From the NCBI GenBank assembly GCA_003149345.1, contig QFWI01000011.1, positions 844,571-908,570 of the forward strand: a stretch of 64,000 bases of DNA, written 5' to 3'. The notes below the pieces were generated by a model, which saw nothing but the letters and a program-made list of their open reading frames with translations, was not told the DNA's origin and ran no database searches. Below are positions 1 through 8,408 of the stretch, piece by piece. The DNA comes from Vampirovibrio chlorellavorus (GTDB lineage Bacteria > Cyanobacteriota > Vampirovibrionia > Vampirovibrionales > Vampirovibrionaceae). Each line of letters begins with the position of its first letter. Within the stretch, counting starts at the first letter, position 1. Made by a program: the position numbers and the translations under genes.

Positions 1-965
1 AATTTTCCACTGGCTGAAATTAGATAGATACCGCCCCGTAGAAGGGCTTGTGTGGAAATGGGCGGCACAAAATTAGCCAGAGAAACATCGGTGTAAGTGC
101 TGGCCGTTCCACCGTCCAGGACAATGGGTTGTCCCGTGGCCGGGGGTTGGTTAACGGGCAAAATAACGACCCGGTACTTAATGGACGGACGGTATGGCCA
201 ACCGGTGGAAATATAAAACGGCATGATATTGCTGCTGGCGTCAGTACGGACGGCCAGGGGCAGTTGCCGTTTCAGGTCGTATCCTGTGGGCAGGGTAATA
301 CTGCCGCCACTGACTTCGTTGACCGTTGAAAATACCGCGCCAGTGGTGCCATCGATATTGCGCTTTACCAGGTACACGTAGTACCAGGTATTGGCCGCTT
401 TGGTGCCGGTATCTAACCCATTCAGCCCGCTGCTGTCCAGACTTAAAGTGATGTCGGCAGCCAGTTCAATATCAGTTTGGTTGGTGGAATTGCGGGCCCG
501 CAAGCCGCTTTTGAGTCGGATGGCGCCGCTGCTTTCGTACAGGGGAGCAGGGCCGGTAATGCCGTGTTTATAGAGAACCGGGTTGCCTTCATGGATAAGG
601 TATTTGGATACGCCGTTTACCCGGAGGCGGTAACTGTGGTTGGTGGAATCGTAGCCGATTTCGCCATTGCTTCCGGCCACGAACCCCGGGACTTGGGCCA
701 GACGAATCGATCCATCCTTGAGCAGGACTGTTTCAATGCTCACCCCGGCGTCGGGAGTGCGCTCCTCCAGCGTGTCCGCTTTGACTGTACCGGAAAAACT
801 TTTGGTCCCGCTAAGGGTTATATTGCCACTTTCCATGCTGGTCAGACGGGTGTCCTGACTGTTGGACTCGGTGACCAGCTGGTTGAATTCGCTGTCCAGA
901 TCATCGGCGTTGATCAGGTTGCCGTTGGCGATTTCTGCTTGTTTGAGCCGAGAGATTTGCGTCAT
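1..965 (-). CDS. Phage tail/fibre-like protein, C-terminus cut by window edge
   Basis: The frame is open from an ATG at 965 to the left edge (about 321 residues seen), so the C-terminus lies outside the window. A GGAG ribosome site sits 8 nt before the ATG. The N-terminus (MTQISRLKQAEIANGNLINA) resembles the attachment segment of phage neck or tail-fibre proteins. It is followed by Gly/Ser/Thr-rich beta-type sequence with no transmembrane segment. It is the last visible gene of a minus-strand virion module, downstream of the stabilisation protein, where P22-type phages carry tail genes. Receptor binding is inference from position and composition only. Confidence 0.7.
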   Translation of the reverse strand, partial: MTQISRLKQAEIANGNLINADDLDSEFNQLVTESNSQDTRLTSMESGNITLSGTKSFSGTVKADTLEERTPDAGVSIETVLLKDGSIRLAQVPGFVAGSNGEIGYDSTNHSYRLRVNGVSKYLIHEGNPVLYKHGITGPAPLYESSGAIRLKSGLRARNSTNQTDIELAADITLSLDSSGLNGLDTGTKAANTWYYVYLVKRNIDGTTGAVFSTVNEVSGGSITLPTGYDLKRQLPLAVRTDASSNIMPFYISTGWPYRPSIKYRVVILPVNQPPATGQPIVLDGGTASTYTDVSLANFVPPISTQALLRGGIYLISASGK

Positions 966-999
966 GGCGTTTACTCCATTTTTACCTTATAGCGTGTCC

Positions 1000-2538
1000 T
1001 TATCGGGTGCTGCCATCCAGCACCGTGATGGTCCAGCCCTCAATCTCCACCGGTCGATCCGCTTCATTTCCAATGAGTTCCATCTGGAAGTATTGCCCGG
1101 ATCCGGCTGGCATCAGGCTGAAACAGGCGCTTCCTGCCCGGTTGTAATAATCCGCGCCGTAAGTGGCCTGGTTATACGTGGTGCTGGCACTGTCGGGGAT
1201 CAGGGAAATGGTTCGGGATTGCTGGTTCTGAGACCCTCGTCGCAGGTTCCAAGACATGTTGACCGTAACGTTGACTTCCGAAATTTGCTTGAGATAGAGC
1301 TGAATATCCTTGATGCGTTTACGGAGCCGAGGGTTGTCAAAATCCAGAAATCCGGTGCGATAGATCCAGCCAATGGGCTGGCCGTTGTAACTGTTGCCTT
1401 TGAGTTGTTGTTGCACGACGCCCTGGTAATTCCCGGTATAGAGCTTTCCGTTAAAAGTGCAACCGCACGATGCCACAATACCCTGGCGTTTGCTCCAGAT
1501 CCGGTTGATGCCATAGTTATAAACCAGTACGGTTTGGTTTTGGATGGCGCTGCCATCGGCCACAAACCACCAGACCTCCTGTCGGCTCCGTAAGTGAACG
1601 GCAAAGCTGTGGCCCAGTTGTGTGCGATTGAGATTTTCGATCTGGGCCTTGATGGCGTTGGATAAAAAGAGTGTCGTGACATTGCCTTGGGCTGTGGCCG
1701 TGGACAGGGCGGTGATTCCTTCCGATGACAGAAACATCAGTTCGTTGCCTACCAGCACGATACTGCGGTGGCTGACGGCCCCAAACTCATCCGACATTTT
1801 TTGAACGGCAAAGGTGTCCACATCAGAGCCGGATAGAACATAGGTTGAGCGCTCCTTGAAGATGACCAGCACTTCTTCATTCAGGAGTGGCAAAAATAGG
1901 GTTTTCAGTCCGGTTATTTTTTCACCGTCACCAGGAGAAATCTGGATGGCGCCCGGCGAGTCCGACCAGTAACTGGGTTCGAAATTTTCGGCGTTTTCCA
2001 GTTCCGAGATGTACACCAGGGAGGGATTATCGGCGTCTCCAGAGAAGATCAGCCGATTGGCGTAAATCTCCGATAAAGCAGGTTTACCGGCATCAATGCC
2101 AAACACATCCGGTGGCCAGTTTTCCAGAGGCTCAACAGCTCCGATTCCATCCCATTTAATGGGGTTATCCGCGCCGTTGCAACCAATCAGCAAGCCCTGA
2201 AACGTGACAAAATGCATGGTGCGATCAGGGGTTAAGCCGCTGTAAAGAGGAGTGGCGGCTCCCGTGTTTTCATTGAACTGGTACAGTTTATCCCCGGCGA
2301 TGGCGATTAAAAACGTTTGCCCCATCAAGTTTTTGTAAGGGTATAAACTGTTCACCATGGCCCCGGAGGCAAGCGGTGTGTTGTTGATATGGATGTAACC
2401 GACATTGTTGCTCGACCAGCTGCCGTGGGTGGTGGCGTGTAAATTTATGATTTCTTCGGCCTCTCCGTTTCTCAAGGTCAGGTCGTTGGCGCGTAAATTG
2501 ATTCCACCGGCGTTGTCGAAAAATTGAAATGTACGCAT
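1000..2538 (-). CDS. P22 gp10-like packaged-DNA stabilisation / tail hub protein
   Basis: A 512-residue protein with repeating blade-like beta segments, for example FLIAIAGDKLYQFN, FVTFQGLLIGCNGADNPIKW and ELMFLSSEGITALS. This resembles beta-propeller packaged-DNA stabilisation proteins of podoviruses, of which P22 gp10 (about 470 residues) is the model. AAGGAAG lies about 10 nt before the ATG. Its place after coat and adaptor genes matches P22 order (portal, scaffold, coat, gp4, gp10). In that family the protein closes the portal vertex after packaging. The assignment rests on sequence feel and synteny; a different tail-hub propeller is possible. Confidence 0.6.
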   Translation of the reverse strand: MRTFQFFDNAGGINLRANDLTLRNGEAEEIINLHATTHGSWSSNNVGYIHINNTPLASGAMVNSLYPYKNLMGQTFLIAIAGDKLYQFNENTGAATPLYSGLTPDRTMHFVTFQGLLIGCNGADNPIKWDGIGAVEPLENWPPDVFGIDAGKPALSEIYANRLIFSGDADNPSLVYISELENAENFEPSYWSDSPGAIQISPGDGEKITGLKTLFLPLLNEEVLVIFKERSTYVLSGSDVDTFAVQKMSDEFGAVSHRSIVLVGNELMFLSSEGITALSTATAQGNVTTLFLSNAIKAQIENLNRTQLGHSFAVHLRSRQEVWWFVADGSAIQNQTVLVYNYGINRIWSKRQGIVASCGCTFNGKLYTGNYQGVVQQQLKGNSYNGQPIGWIYRTGFLDFDNPRLRKRIKDIQLYLKQISEVNVTVNMSWNLRRGSQNQQSRTISLIPDSASTTYNQATYGADYYNRAGSACFSLMPAGSGQYFQMELIGNEADRPVEIEGWTITVLDGSTR

Positions 2539-2587
2539 GGATCACTGCTTCCTTAAAACCCTTGTTTGGGACTGGTTGTCACTATGT

Positions 2588-3232
2588 TCAAAGTGTTCGT
2601 CTGCCCCGGTAAAAACCTTTCATGCGGTAATTCGGTTTTCGGGGAGCCAGGCTTTTGAGTTGGGCCAGGCCGTCGCGATACAGTAAAAAAGTTTCGCTGC
2701 CGCCTTCCCCTAAAAATTTCTCAAGGCGGGCCTGCGTGCCAAGAATCAGGACTCTTTCCCAACTTTCGGGCAGTGCGGTGGTGTCGCTATCCAGGCTGAG
2801 TTTTTGAGGACTGCGCTGGTAATCGTAGCGAATGGTATAGGTGGCGTTGGGCACCGGGTACAGAAATAACTGGCTTCCTTTGCGGTAAAAATATTGCGGT
2901 TTGCCACTGACCGTTTCGCCGTAGGCGATGGGGTAGGTGTAGTCCACTTCTTTCAGTCGCAGTTGACTGCCCGTTTCTTGCACGGAATCCGTGATGACGT
3001 CCTGCACCTCACATTGTGGGGCCAGATTGTACGCGCTCGTACCAGCGGTGGTGTTAAAGGTGGCCGATTGTTGAAGGCGATTGACCTGTAAGCGTTGCAG
3101 CATTTCCGTGTAGGTTTCGTTGAGAAAATCCACGGTCTGAATAACTGGGGTTTGGGCGTTGTTGAGCGTACCGGCCTCTAACTGCCCAGTGCGACGCAAG
3201 ATTTCATTCACCAGTTGCAGGAGTGTGCTCAT
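2588..3232 (-). CDS. Head-tail adaptor-like phage protein
   Basis: A 214-residue protein starting MSTLLQLVNEILRRTGQ, a helical opening typical of phage head-to-tail adaptor or tail-tubular proteins. It continues with FLNETYTEMLQRLQ, a beta-rich centre (TIRYDYQRSP) and a helical end that includes a tyrosine/arginine-rich tail. AAGGAG lies 6 nt before the ATG. The gene overlaps the preceding small gene by 29 bp, indicating translational coupling. In P22-type order the equivalent slot holds gp4, the first ring below the portal. No enzymatic motif is visible. Confidence 0.6.
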   Translation of the reverse strand: MSTLLQLVNEILRRTGQLEAGTLNNAQTPVIQTVDFLNETYTEMLQRLQVNRLQQSATFNTTAGTSAYNLAPQCEVQDVITDSVQETGSQLRLKEVDYTYPIAYGETVSGKPQYFYRKGSQLFLYPVPNATYTIRYDYQRSPQKLSLDSDTTALPESWERVLILGTQARLEKFLGEGGSETFLLYRDGLAQLKSLAPRKPNYRMKGFYRGRRTL

Positions 3233-3425
3233 CCGCCGCTCCTTTCAGTTTAAGTAGTTTCAGCCGATAGTCGGCGGGATATTGTTTCAGAATTTGTGCC
3301 AGAGTGCCCTGAATGCGGGTTTTGAACTTGGTTTTTCTGTTTTCGCAAAGCCACACAGCCTGCTCTGAATAAATATCTGGAGGCGTTGCAGCGTCTTTGA
3401 CTTCCGGGTCAAACGGTAAATCCAT
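3204..3425 (-). CDS. Small phage protein between coat and adaptor genes
   Basis: A 73-residue acidic then basic protein of unknown function. The open frame extends 11 codons upstream, but AAGGAG lies 6 nt before the ATG at 3425 (MDLPFDPEV...), which decides the start. Its last 29 bp overlap the adaptor gene. It is preceded by a tandem 13-bp repeat and the coat terminator, so it probably heads a separately controlled tail segment. I do not recognise a family. A decoration or assembly role is possible from position only. Confidence 0.6.
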   Translation of the reverse strand: MDLPFDPEVKDAATPPDIYSEQAVWLCENRKTKFKTRIQGTLAQILKQYPADYRLKLLKLKGAADEHTPATGE

Positions 3426-3439
3426 CACGATCTCCTTAA

Positions 3440-3475
3440 GATCAAAAAATAGGATCAAAAACTAGGATCAAAATG
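3440..3475. repeat. Tandem 13-bp repeat upstream of small phage gene
   Basis: Two adjacent 13-bp units, GATCAAAAAATAG and GATCAAAAACTAG, differ at one base and are followed by a third partial GATCAAAA. They lie just upstream of the ribosome site of the gene starting at 3425 and just downstream of the coat terminator. They could be a regulatory or slippage sequence; no function can be shown. Confidence 0.75.
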
Positions 3476-3487
3476 GGAAATAATGGG

Positions 3488-3525
3488 AAAAAAAGGAGCG
3501 ATGACCCGCAGTGGGACATCGCTCC
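3488..3525 (-). terminator. Rho-independent terminator after the coat gene
   Basis: Perfect 9-bp inverted repeat (GGAGCGATG at 3495-3503 and CATCGCTCC at 3517-3525) with a 13-nt loop. On the minus strand it is followed directly by seven T residues. It lies 54 bp after the coat stop codon. A terminator directly after the coat gene is a common phage way to make coat mRNA most abundant. Confidence 0.85.
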
Positions 3526-3578
3526 GGTGGTGTTGCGTTAGAGAGACAGTGGGAGAGAAAAGGGAAGGGAGAGACTGT

Positions 3579-4412
3579 TTAAGCCGAGGCTTTCAGCACA
3601 GCGCCCGCTTTGGGCATCATGACCTTGGAGCCATACAGGTACAGCCCTTTGACCGCATCGGCAAACATATTGTACGGACGAACCGTTTCAATTTTGCTGA
3701 CCTGGCTGGCAAAGCTGATGAAATCCTGGGTGAAGGCCAGTAAATTGACGACTCCGCTGACCGCCGCGTTGTTAGTGGTAACGTGAACCCCAAAGCCTGC
3801 CACATTGCCGATGTATCCGTTTTGCACCACGTTGTCTCCCAGGCTGGTGGCCCGGGTAAATTCCGTAGATTGCAAGAGCAGGGTTTTGAATTTTGGGGTA
3901 ATCACTAGATTGCGCCCTTCCTGAGGGGCATTGGCGTTGTCCAGCTTTTCGGCCAATTGGGTGATGTATCCGTAAATGTTGGCGCTGGTCAGGGTAATGG
4001 GCGCCACATCCGTTCCAATGACGTTGCCCGCATCCACATCCGTATAATGACCAATCAGTCGGGTGTCCACCACGTCCCGGATGGCGATGGCCGCCCGACC
4101 TGCGTAGCCTTCCAGAATGTCGACGTTGGCTTGCGCTTTATCCAAATCATCGACTTTGAAGGCGAAGTATTTTTGCTGATCGATCAATAAATCCACCATG
4201 GGATCGGTCAGGCTTTGGAAGGAAATGGTCATGTCCCGGGTGTAGTTGTTAACGGTCACATCGCCAAAGGTGCGCACGTGAACCACGTCACCGGCGTTGG
4301 TGATTTCGCCTTCAAAATCCCGGTTGACCAGGTTGGCCATGACCACGGTTTTGTCAAAAATTTTGAGTAGCTTTTTGCTCCAGATTTCCGGGATAAAGTT
4401 TGCGGTTGCCAT
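3579..4412 (-). CDS. Major capsid (coat) protein, HK97-fold, P22-coat-like
   Basis: A 277-residue protein with the layout of short P22-coat-type capsid proteins. The N-terminus is MATANFIPEIWSKKLLKIFD, followed by a VVHVRTFGDVTV beta segment. The central DQQKYFAFKVDDLDKAQAN spine-helix region is highly characteristic. The C-terminal part has VITPKFKTLLLQS and VRPYNMFADAVKGLYLYGSKV. AAAGGA lies 9 nt before the ATG. It follows the scaffold-like gene and is followed by a strong terminator, consistent with high expression. P22 coat itself is about 430 residues, so this is a compact version without an obvious insertion domain. Confidence 0.85.
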   Translation of the reverse strand: MATANFIPEIWSKKLLKIFDKTVVMANLVNRDFEGEITNAGDVVHVRTFGDVTVNNYTRDMTISFQSLTDPMVDLLIDQQKYFAFKVDDLDKAQANVDILEGYAGRAAIAIRDVVDTRLIGHYTDVDAGNVIGTDVAPITLTSANIYGYITQLAEKLDNANAPQEGRNLVITPKFKTLLLQSTEFTRATSLGDNVVQNGYIGNVAGFGVHVTTNNAAVSGVVNLLAFTQDFISFASQVSKIETVRPYNMFADAVKGLYLYGSKVMMPKAGAVLKASA

Positions 4413-4508
4413 GGTATCGATTCCTTTCAGGTTGATGAAAAGGGCATATAAAAAGCCGCTGAATCCAGTGTTGCGGCGTTTGGGCGTGTTTTTAGCGGGA
4501 GTCTGTTT

Positions 4509-5141
4509 TTACTGCACCCGGTTATTTTTGAGGGCCTCATTGATGGCCGCTTCGTTTTTGAGAAATTCAGGCAAGCTCATTTGGGCAATTTGCTGCCGAG
4601 AGAAACGAGGCGGTTCAGTGGGTAGTTGACGTCTGGTGGCCGCTTCCATGTAAGGAGTTTGATTGGGGTAAGGATTTTGATTGGGATTGCTTGTGTTTTT
4701 TTCGGAGTCGGTAGCATTCAGTTTTTCTTTGAGGGTGTCCTGAAATTTTTGAGAGAAAATGGCCAAGCCCTTCTCTAACAGACTTTCCCACTGATCGGTT
4801 CCGCCATCTGGATCCTCACGCAGCAGGGTCACCACTTCTTGCAAAATAAAGGGTTCAAACCGGGCAAATTCCGGTGATTTTTTTCGGAAACTGTTCAAAG
4901 CGCTTTTTAATTCCGCTTCTTCTTTCAGGTCGGCCAGATGGGATTTGGCGGCATCCTCCACAATCTGCTGAACGAAGGAAAACGGATCGCTGACAAACAG
5001 TTCCAGGGCTTGGTTGGGCGGGAGTGATTCGATGGAGGGAGGGGCCGGATTGGCTGGTGTTCGAGGTGCTTCTGTGTACCGATTGGCGGGAATTGGCGAA
5101 TTGGGGCCCGCTTGGGGTGCCGACGATAATGGTTGAGACAT
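4509..5141 (-). CDS. Putative capsid scaffolding protein
   Basis: A 210-residue hydrophilic protein. The N-terminal 45 residues are rich in Pro, Ala and Ser. A strongly helical acidic centre (residues about 55-150, FVQQIVEDAAKSHLADLKEE) follows, then an Asn/Pro/Gln linker and a basic helical C-terminus ending KNEAAINEALKNNRVQ. Low-complexity flanks, a charged helical core and a terminal helix are typical of phage scaffolds, whose C-terminal helix binds coat. AAGGAG lies 5 nt before the ATG. Position between portal and coat agrees. The family is too variable for certainty. Confidence 0.65.
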   Translation of the reverse strand: MSQPLSSAPQAGPNSPIPANRYTEAPRTPANPAPPSIESLPPNQALELFVSDPFSFVQQIVEDAAKSHLADLKEEAELKSALNSFRKKSPEFARFEPFILQEVVTLLREDPDGGTDQWESLLEKGLAIFSQKFQDTLKEKLNATDSEKNTSNPNQNPYPNQTPYMEAATRRQLPTEPPRFSRQQIAQMSLPEFLKNEAAINEALKNNRVQ

Positions 5142-5199
5142 GGCTTCTCCTTTTATAGATTGATTTGGTTATAGATTGATTTCGTTGCGTGGGGCTGGC

Positions 5200-5457
5200 T
5201 TAGTCCGTCTCCGGTTGCTTGCGAGACCACTCCCGTTCGGCCTGCTGAATAGTCAACAGCGGCGTGGAGAATATTTCCTGAATCACTTGCGCCCGGATGG
5301 CCTCATACAGAAAGGCCTCTTTGGCATCGGTGTCGGTCACCCGGGTGCGCAATTCCGGGCGAAAACTACTTTGCAGCAGATCCCAACCGGGTTCCCGAAT
5401 CAGATCCGTAAACAGGGTGGCTTTTTCACGCAGGCTGAGTTGCTTGTAGAGAGTCAT
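5200..5457 (-). CDS. Small phage protein translationally coupled to portal gene
   Basis: An 85-residue, mostly helical protein (MTLYKQLSLREKATLFTDLI...) of unknown function. Its ATG overlaps the portal stop in an ATGA arrangement, and GGAG lies 8 nt upstream inside the portal gene. It therefore belongs to the same transcript and is probably translated by coupling. The position between portal and scaffold is often taken by small head-assembly proteins, but nothing in the sequence identifies a role. Confidence 0.65.
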   Translation of the reverse strand: MTLYKQLSLREKATLFTDLIREPGWDLLQSSFRPELRTRVTDTDAKEAFLYEAIRAQVIQEIFSTPLLTIQQAEREWSRKQPETD

Positions 5458-7205
5458 GCGGAGGCTCCGTTTTCTGCTTGAGGGGTGCTGATGAAAATAT
5501 CGGTTTCGTCGGTGAAACCCAGGCGACGGTAAACTTTTTTGTATAAACTGAGCCAGTCCACCCGATCTCGCAGCGCCGCACTGTTTTCCACCAGTCGCAG
5601 GAAGGAGGTGATGGCGTTCAGCTCTTGCGCTTTGTTCAGTAATCCCCGTGAACCATCAATGCGGAACTGGCAGTGGCAGGTTTGCACCACCTCCGGCAGC
5701 AAGGTTTTGAACCGAACTTGACCGCCGGGCTGACTCACTCGTAGCTGTTCCGGTTGGTTGAGAAATTGTCGGGCATTCTCCAGCACCATTCTCAGGAATG
5801 GCTCCAGGGACGTGTGTTCCAGATGGGCCAGGCAGGAGGAGAATTTTTGGGTGCCGCCTTGCACCAAAGCGCTCACTTCGGTGGCCGTTCGGGATTGCCC
5901 CTGCTCGTTGCCGGTGAAGTATTTCAGGGCGCCGGTGGCCTCCTGAGCCTCCGCTTTGAGATCGGCGATTTCAGTGAAGGCCACCGTGAAATTATTCAGG
6001 TACTGAATGGGCTTGAGCGTGTCGTGGCTTTTCACCGGGATAAGCGCGCCAGGGCGGGTGACCACCGCATCGGGATCGAACACGTCATCGTTGATGAGAT
6101 AGGTAAAAGGGTTGTTGATTGAGAGATTAATCACATCCAGTTTTTGGTTGGTCAGGGTGTTGATGGCGTGTTGCAGACCCAGTGATTTTTCAATGGCCCC
6201 AATGCCGTAAATCTCGTTGGGCACCGGAATGAAATTGGTAAAAACAAACGGCTTCATGCCCGAATCATAAGGGGTGGGCTCAAAGCGAATCACCGTGTCT
6301 CCATTGGCCACCACGCAAACATAGTTTTGGTAAAGCGTGTTGTCCACCGTAAAATCGCCCCAGGCTTCCAGCAGGGTAATTTTTTGGGCTGATTCCTCAT
6401 GGGGGGCTTGCGGAGTTTCGGTGAGCCCAAAGGCCCGACGTTTGCTTTGCTTGTTGCTGTTCTCATCAGACAGGCGATTGGGGTGGTTTGGGTTTAGGTT
6501 TTCCAGATTGCGGTACGCTGGATTGTTTTTCAGGCTCAACCAATCCCGATCCACTTTGCGAATGACGTTGGCCCTTTCAAAATCGGGGGCATCGGGATCG
6601 ATGAAGAAATCGAACATGTCCAGCGTTTCAAAGTCCGGGCCATGGTAGGTCACTTCTTCCCGGCTGACTTTTTGACTGCCCACGGTCACCCCAAACAGGG
6701 TGACGGGTTGCTGTACCTGCCGGTTTTGGGTGGCTTTTCGCCAGGGAACCGCGGCCACGGTGTTGCCGATGATGATGGCCTGTTTCAGGAAGAGGGCGTA
6801 CTTTTCAATGAAGCTGGCGTCTTCCAGTTTATTGCGGAGAAATTCCTCAATCAGGCTGGCCTGACTGTGGTTTTCCTCGGTTTTGCCAATGACCGAGAAA
6901 AAGCGTTCGTTGGCTGGAAACAGGGCATTCAGCAGATTGGAGTGAATGGCTTCCACCGCTTCGTACAAAACCGGACGAACCACCTGGCTGCGATCGTGTG
7001 GGTGGTTTTCCGCTTCGGCATAGAGAGAGGGCGTGTCGCATAGGTAGGCCTCCCAGCATTCCCGCCATTTTCGCTCCAGCCCGCTTCTGGATTGTTTCCA
7101 GTGCTGGTATTGCTTGTAAACCAGTCTGGCCAGCGCTTGCTGGCTCTCTTCCGATAATGCGGATAATTCCGGTCTGGTGGCGTTTGTGGCCATAGCGTCA
7201 GTCAT
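5454..7205 (-). CDS. Portal protein, P22-like podovirus type
   Basis: A 583-residue protein that forms the dodecameric DNA channel at one capsid vertex. Recognisable features are an N-terminal helix with HWKQSRSGLERKWRECWEAY, the LYEAVEAIHSNLLNALFP segment, FVFTNFIPVPNEIYGIGAIE and the helical LQHAINTLTNQKLDVINLSI stem region. A TGALKYFTGNEQGQSRTATE crown-side region follows. GGAGGG lies 5 nt before the ATG at 7205. The long podovirus-type portal fits the rest of the module. No terminase gene precedes it, unlike most tailed-phage late operons. Confidence 0.85.
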   Translation of the reverse strand: MTDAMATNATRPELSALSEESQQALARLVYKQYQHWKQSRSGLERKWRECWEAYLCDTPSLYAEAENHPHDRSQVVRPVLYEAVEAIHSNLLNALFPANERFFSVIGKTEENHSQASLIEEFLRNKLEDASFIEKYALFLKQAIIIGNTVAAVPWRKATQNRQVQQPVTLFGVTVGSQKVSREEVTYHGPDFETLDMFDFFIDPDAPDFERANVIRKVDRDWLSLKNNPAYRNLENLNPNHPNRLSDENSNKQSKRRAFGLTETPQAPHEESAQKITLLEAWGDFTVDNTLYQNYVCVVANGDTVIRFEPTPYDSGMKPFVFTNFIPVPNEIYGIGAIEKSLGLQHAINTLTNQKLDVINLSINNPFTYLINDDVFDPDAVVTRPGALIPVKSHDTLKPIQYLNNFTVAFTEIADLKAEAQEATGALKYFTGNEQGQSRTATEVSALVQGGTQKFSSCLAHLEHTSLEPFLRMVLENARQFLNQPEQLRVSQPGGQVRFKTLLPEVVQTCHCQFRIDGSRGLLNKAQELNAITSFLRLVENSAALRDRVDWLSLYKKVYRRLGFTDETDIFISTPQAENGASA

Positions 7206-7595
7206 AAGTTCCCTCCGTATTTGATGAATCAGGATTTATTAATCTGGGCGCAACAAAAAGCACCCCTAAAAGCTTGTTTGGCGAGTGAAAAGATTTTGGC
7301 TGACGCCTTTAAAAGGATGACTGTAAAAGAGGGAGGCGTGACAATACCCATCTCGAACCCGGCGTTCAGCAACTGCCAGGCACAAATAGCATGCACGAAT
7401 ACGCGCTATACGCAGCGCAAACTCAGCACGGCAGGCGATGCTCAGGGGCCAGTGGCCAGCATGCCTGAAATCAAACCGCCATCAACCCCGTGAGCACCCA
7501 GTCAATACAGTCCGTGCAAGGCGGTTGATGAGGATTATTATGCGCTGTGTCCAGGGATTATCCCAGCGAAGGAGATTTACGATTTTTGAGGCGGC
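7206..7595. other. 390-bp gap right of the portal gene, no convincing gene
   Basis: Both strands were read for a small terminase fragment, tRNA or attachment site; none was convincing. A plus-strand frame at 7221-7493 exists but has no ribosome site and a non-protein-like composition. This gap is the likely boundary between the phage module and the flanking gene at 7596-8303, and is where a terminase would be expected. Confidence 0.5.
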
Positions 7596-8303
7596 TTAAA
7601 AGTCCTGTTTATCCAGCCTGATTTTCATATCCCGATTTTGCAGGGTAACCGTTTCATCTTTTTTGGGGGCCGGTTTGGGTTCTGATTCGACTTCCGGCGC
7701 GTTTGCTTTTTCGACTTCTCCCAGGCTTTGTCGCCACCGGGACAACTCTTCGGTGTAAGCTCTGGCCCTGCTTTGTTTAAGCTGGGCTCGGATGGACTGT
7801 AAAGTGGGGCCGTTGGGCAAGGTCATGGAGGGATAAAACGTACTTAAATGCGTCACGGTGTCTTCAAAGGTGTCCGCTATAAAACTGTCCGTGATGCCTT
7901 GCAGAATGGCGTGGTCAACGGCCTGGCCGGTGTGTTGGCAAATGGCGAAATATTCCATGAAATGATCCACCACGGCAATTACCTGGGTCGCGACCAGGGT
8001 ACGCTGCGCTTCAGGAAGCACGTACAAGCAGTTCATGGCATGGTGTATGCTTTCAATTTTGTCGTAGCTGCGGGCCTTGTTTTTGGCTTTGAACAGGCTG
8101 AGGACTTTTTCCGGCGGAAGTGACCTGGGGTTTTGCAGCAGTTGGCTGGCCTGGCAGTGTTTGTCGGCCAGTCGCGAGAGGATTGACCCCATTAGTGTTT
8201 TGTAGATGGCCGGAAAGCCTACAATCATTTCCACGCTGAGCGCGATGTCCTGTTCTGCTTCGTACCAGCGCGCTTTGGGTCTACTGTTTTCAGTGGGTTC
8301 CAT
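7596..8303 (-). CDS. Uncharacterised helical protein next to phage module
   Basis: A 235-residue protein of unknown function. The frame extends 24 codons further upstream, but the ATG at 8303 (MEPTENSRPKARWYEAEQ) has AAAGG about 7 nt before it, and the upstream part overlaps a hairpin. Residues about 15-190 are predicted mostly helical, with two His-rich stretches (DKIESIHHAMNCLY and QVIAVVDHFMEYFAICQHTG). The C-terminal 40 residues are charged and Pro/Glu/Lys-rich (EVESEPKPAPKKDE). There are no membrane segments or signal peptide. Whether it belongs to the prophage or the host is undecided. Confidence 0.65.
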   Translation of the reverse strand: MEPTENSRPKARWYEAEQDIALSVEMIVGFPAIYKTLMGSILSRLADKHCQASQLLQNPRSLPPEKVLSLFKAKNKARSYDKIESIHHAMNCLYVLPEAQRTLVATQVIAVVDHFMEYFAICQHTGQAVDHAILQGITDSFIADTFEDTVTHLSTFYPSMTLPNGPTLQSIRAQLKQSRARAYTEELSRWRQSLGEVEKANAPEVESEPKPAPKKDETVTLQNRDMKIRLDKQDF

Positions 8304-8336
8304 TTCAAACCTTTGTCTAAAAAGAATCGATGGGAA

Positions 8337-8362
8337 CAAGCCCCCTGAATGTCTGGGGCTTG
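8337..8362 (-). terminator. Hairpin between KimA-like gene and downstream gene
   Basis: Perfect 8-bp inverted repeat CAAGCCCC / GGGGCTTG with a 10-nt loop, 47 bp past the transporter stop codon. A T-rich stretch (ATTCTTTTT) follows about 9 nt later on the minus strand, not directly, so termination is plausible but may be weak. Confidence 0.5.
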
Positions 8363-8408
8363 GGTGTTGAATCAAGTCAGGTCACTATACTAACAAATTT
8401 TAGGGAAT

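Noticed and set aside
477..1593. Plus-strand frames across the phage tail genes
   Set aside because: They oppose clear phage genes with good ribosome sites on the minus strand.
7221..7493. Plus-strand 90-codon frame right of the portal gene
   Set aside because: No ribosome site, unnatural composition, no similarity to phage or host families.
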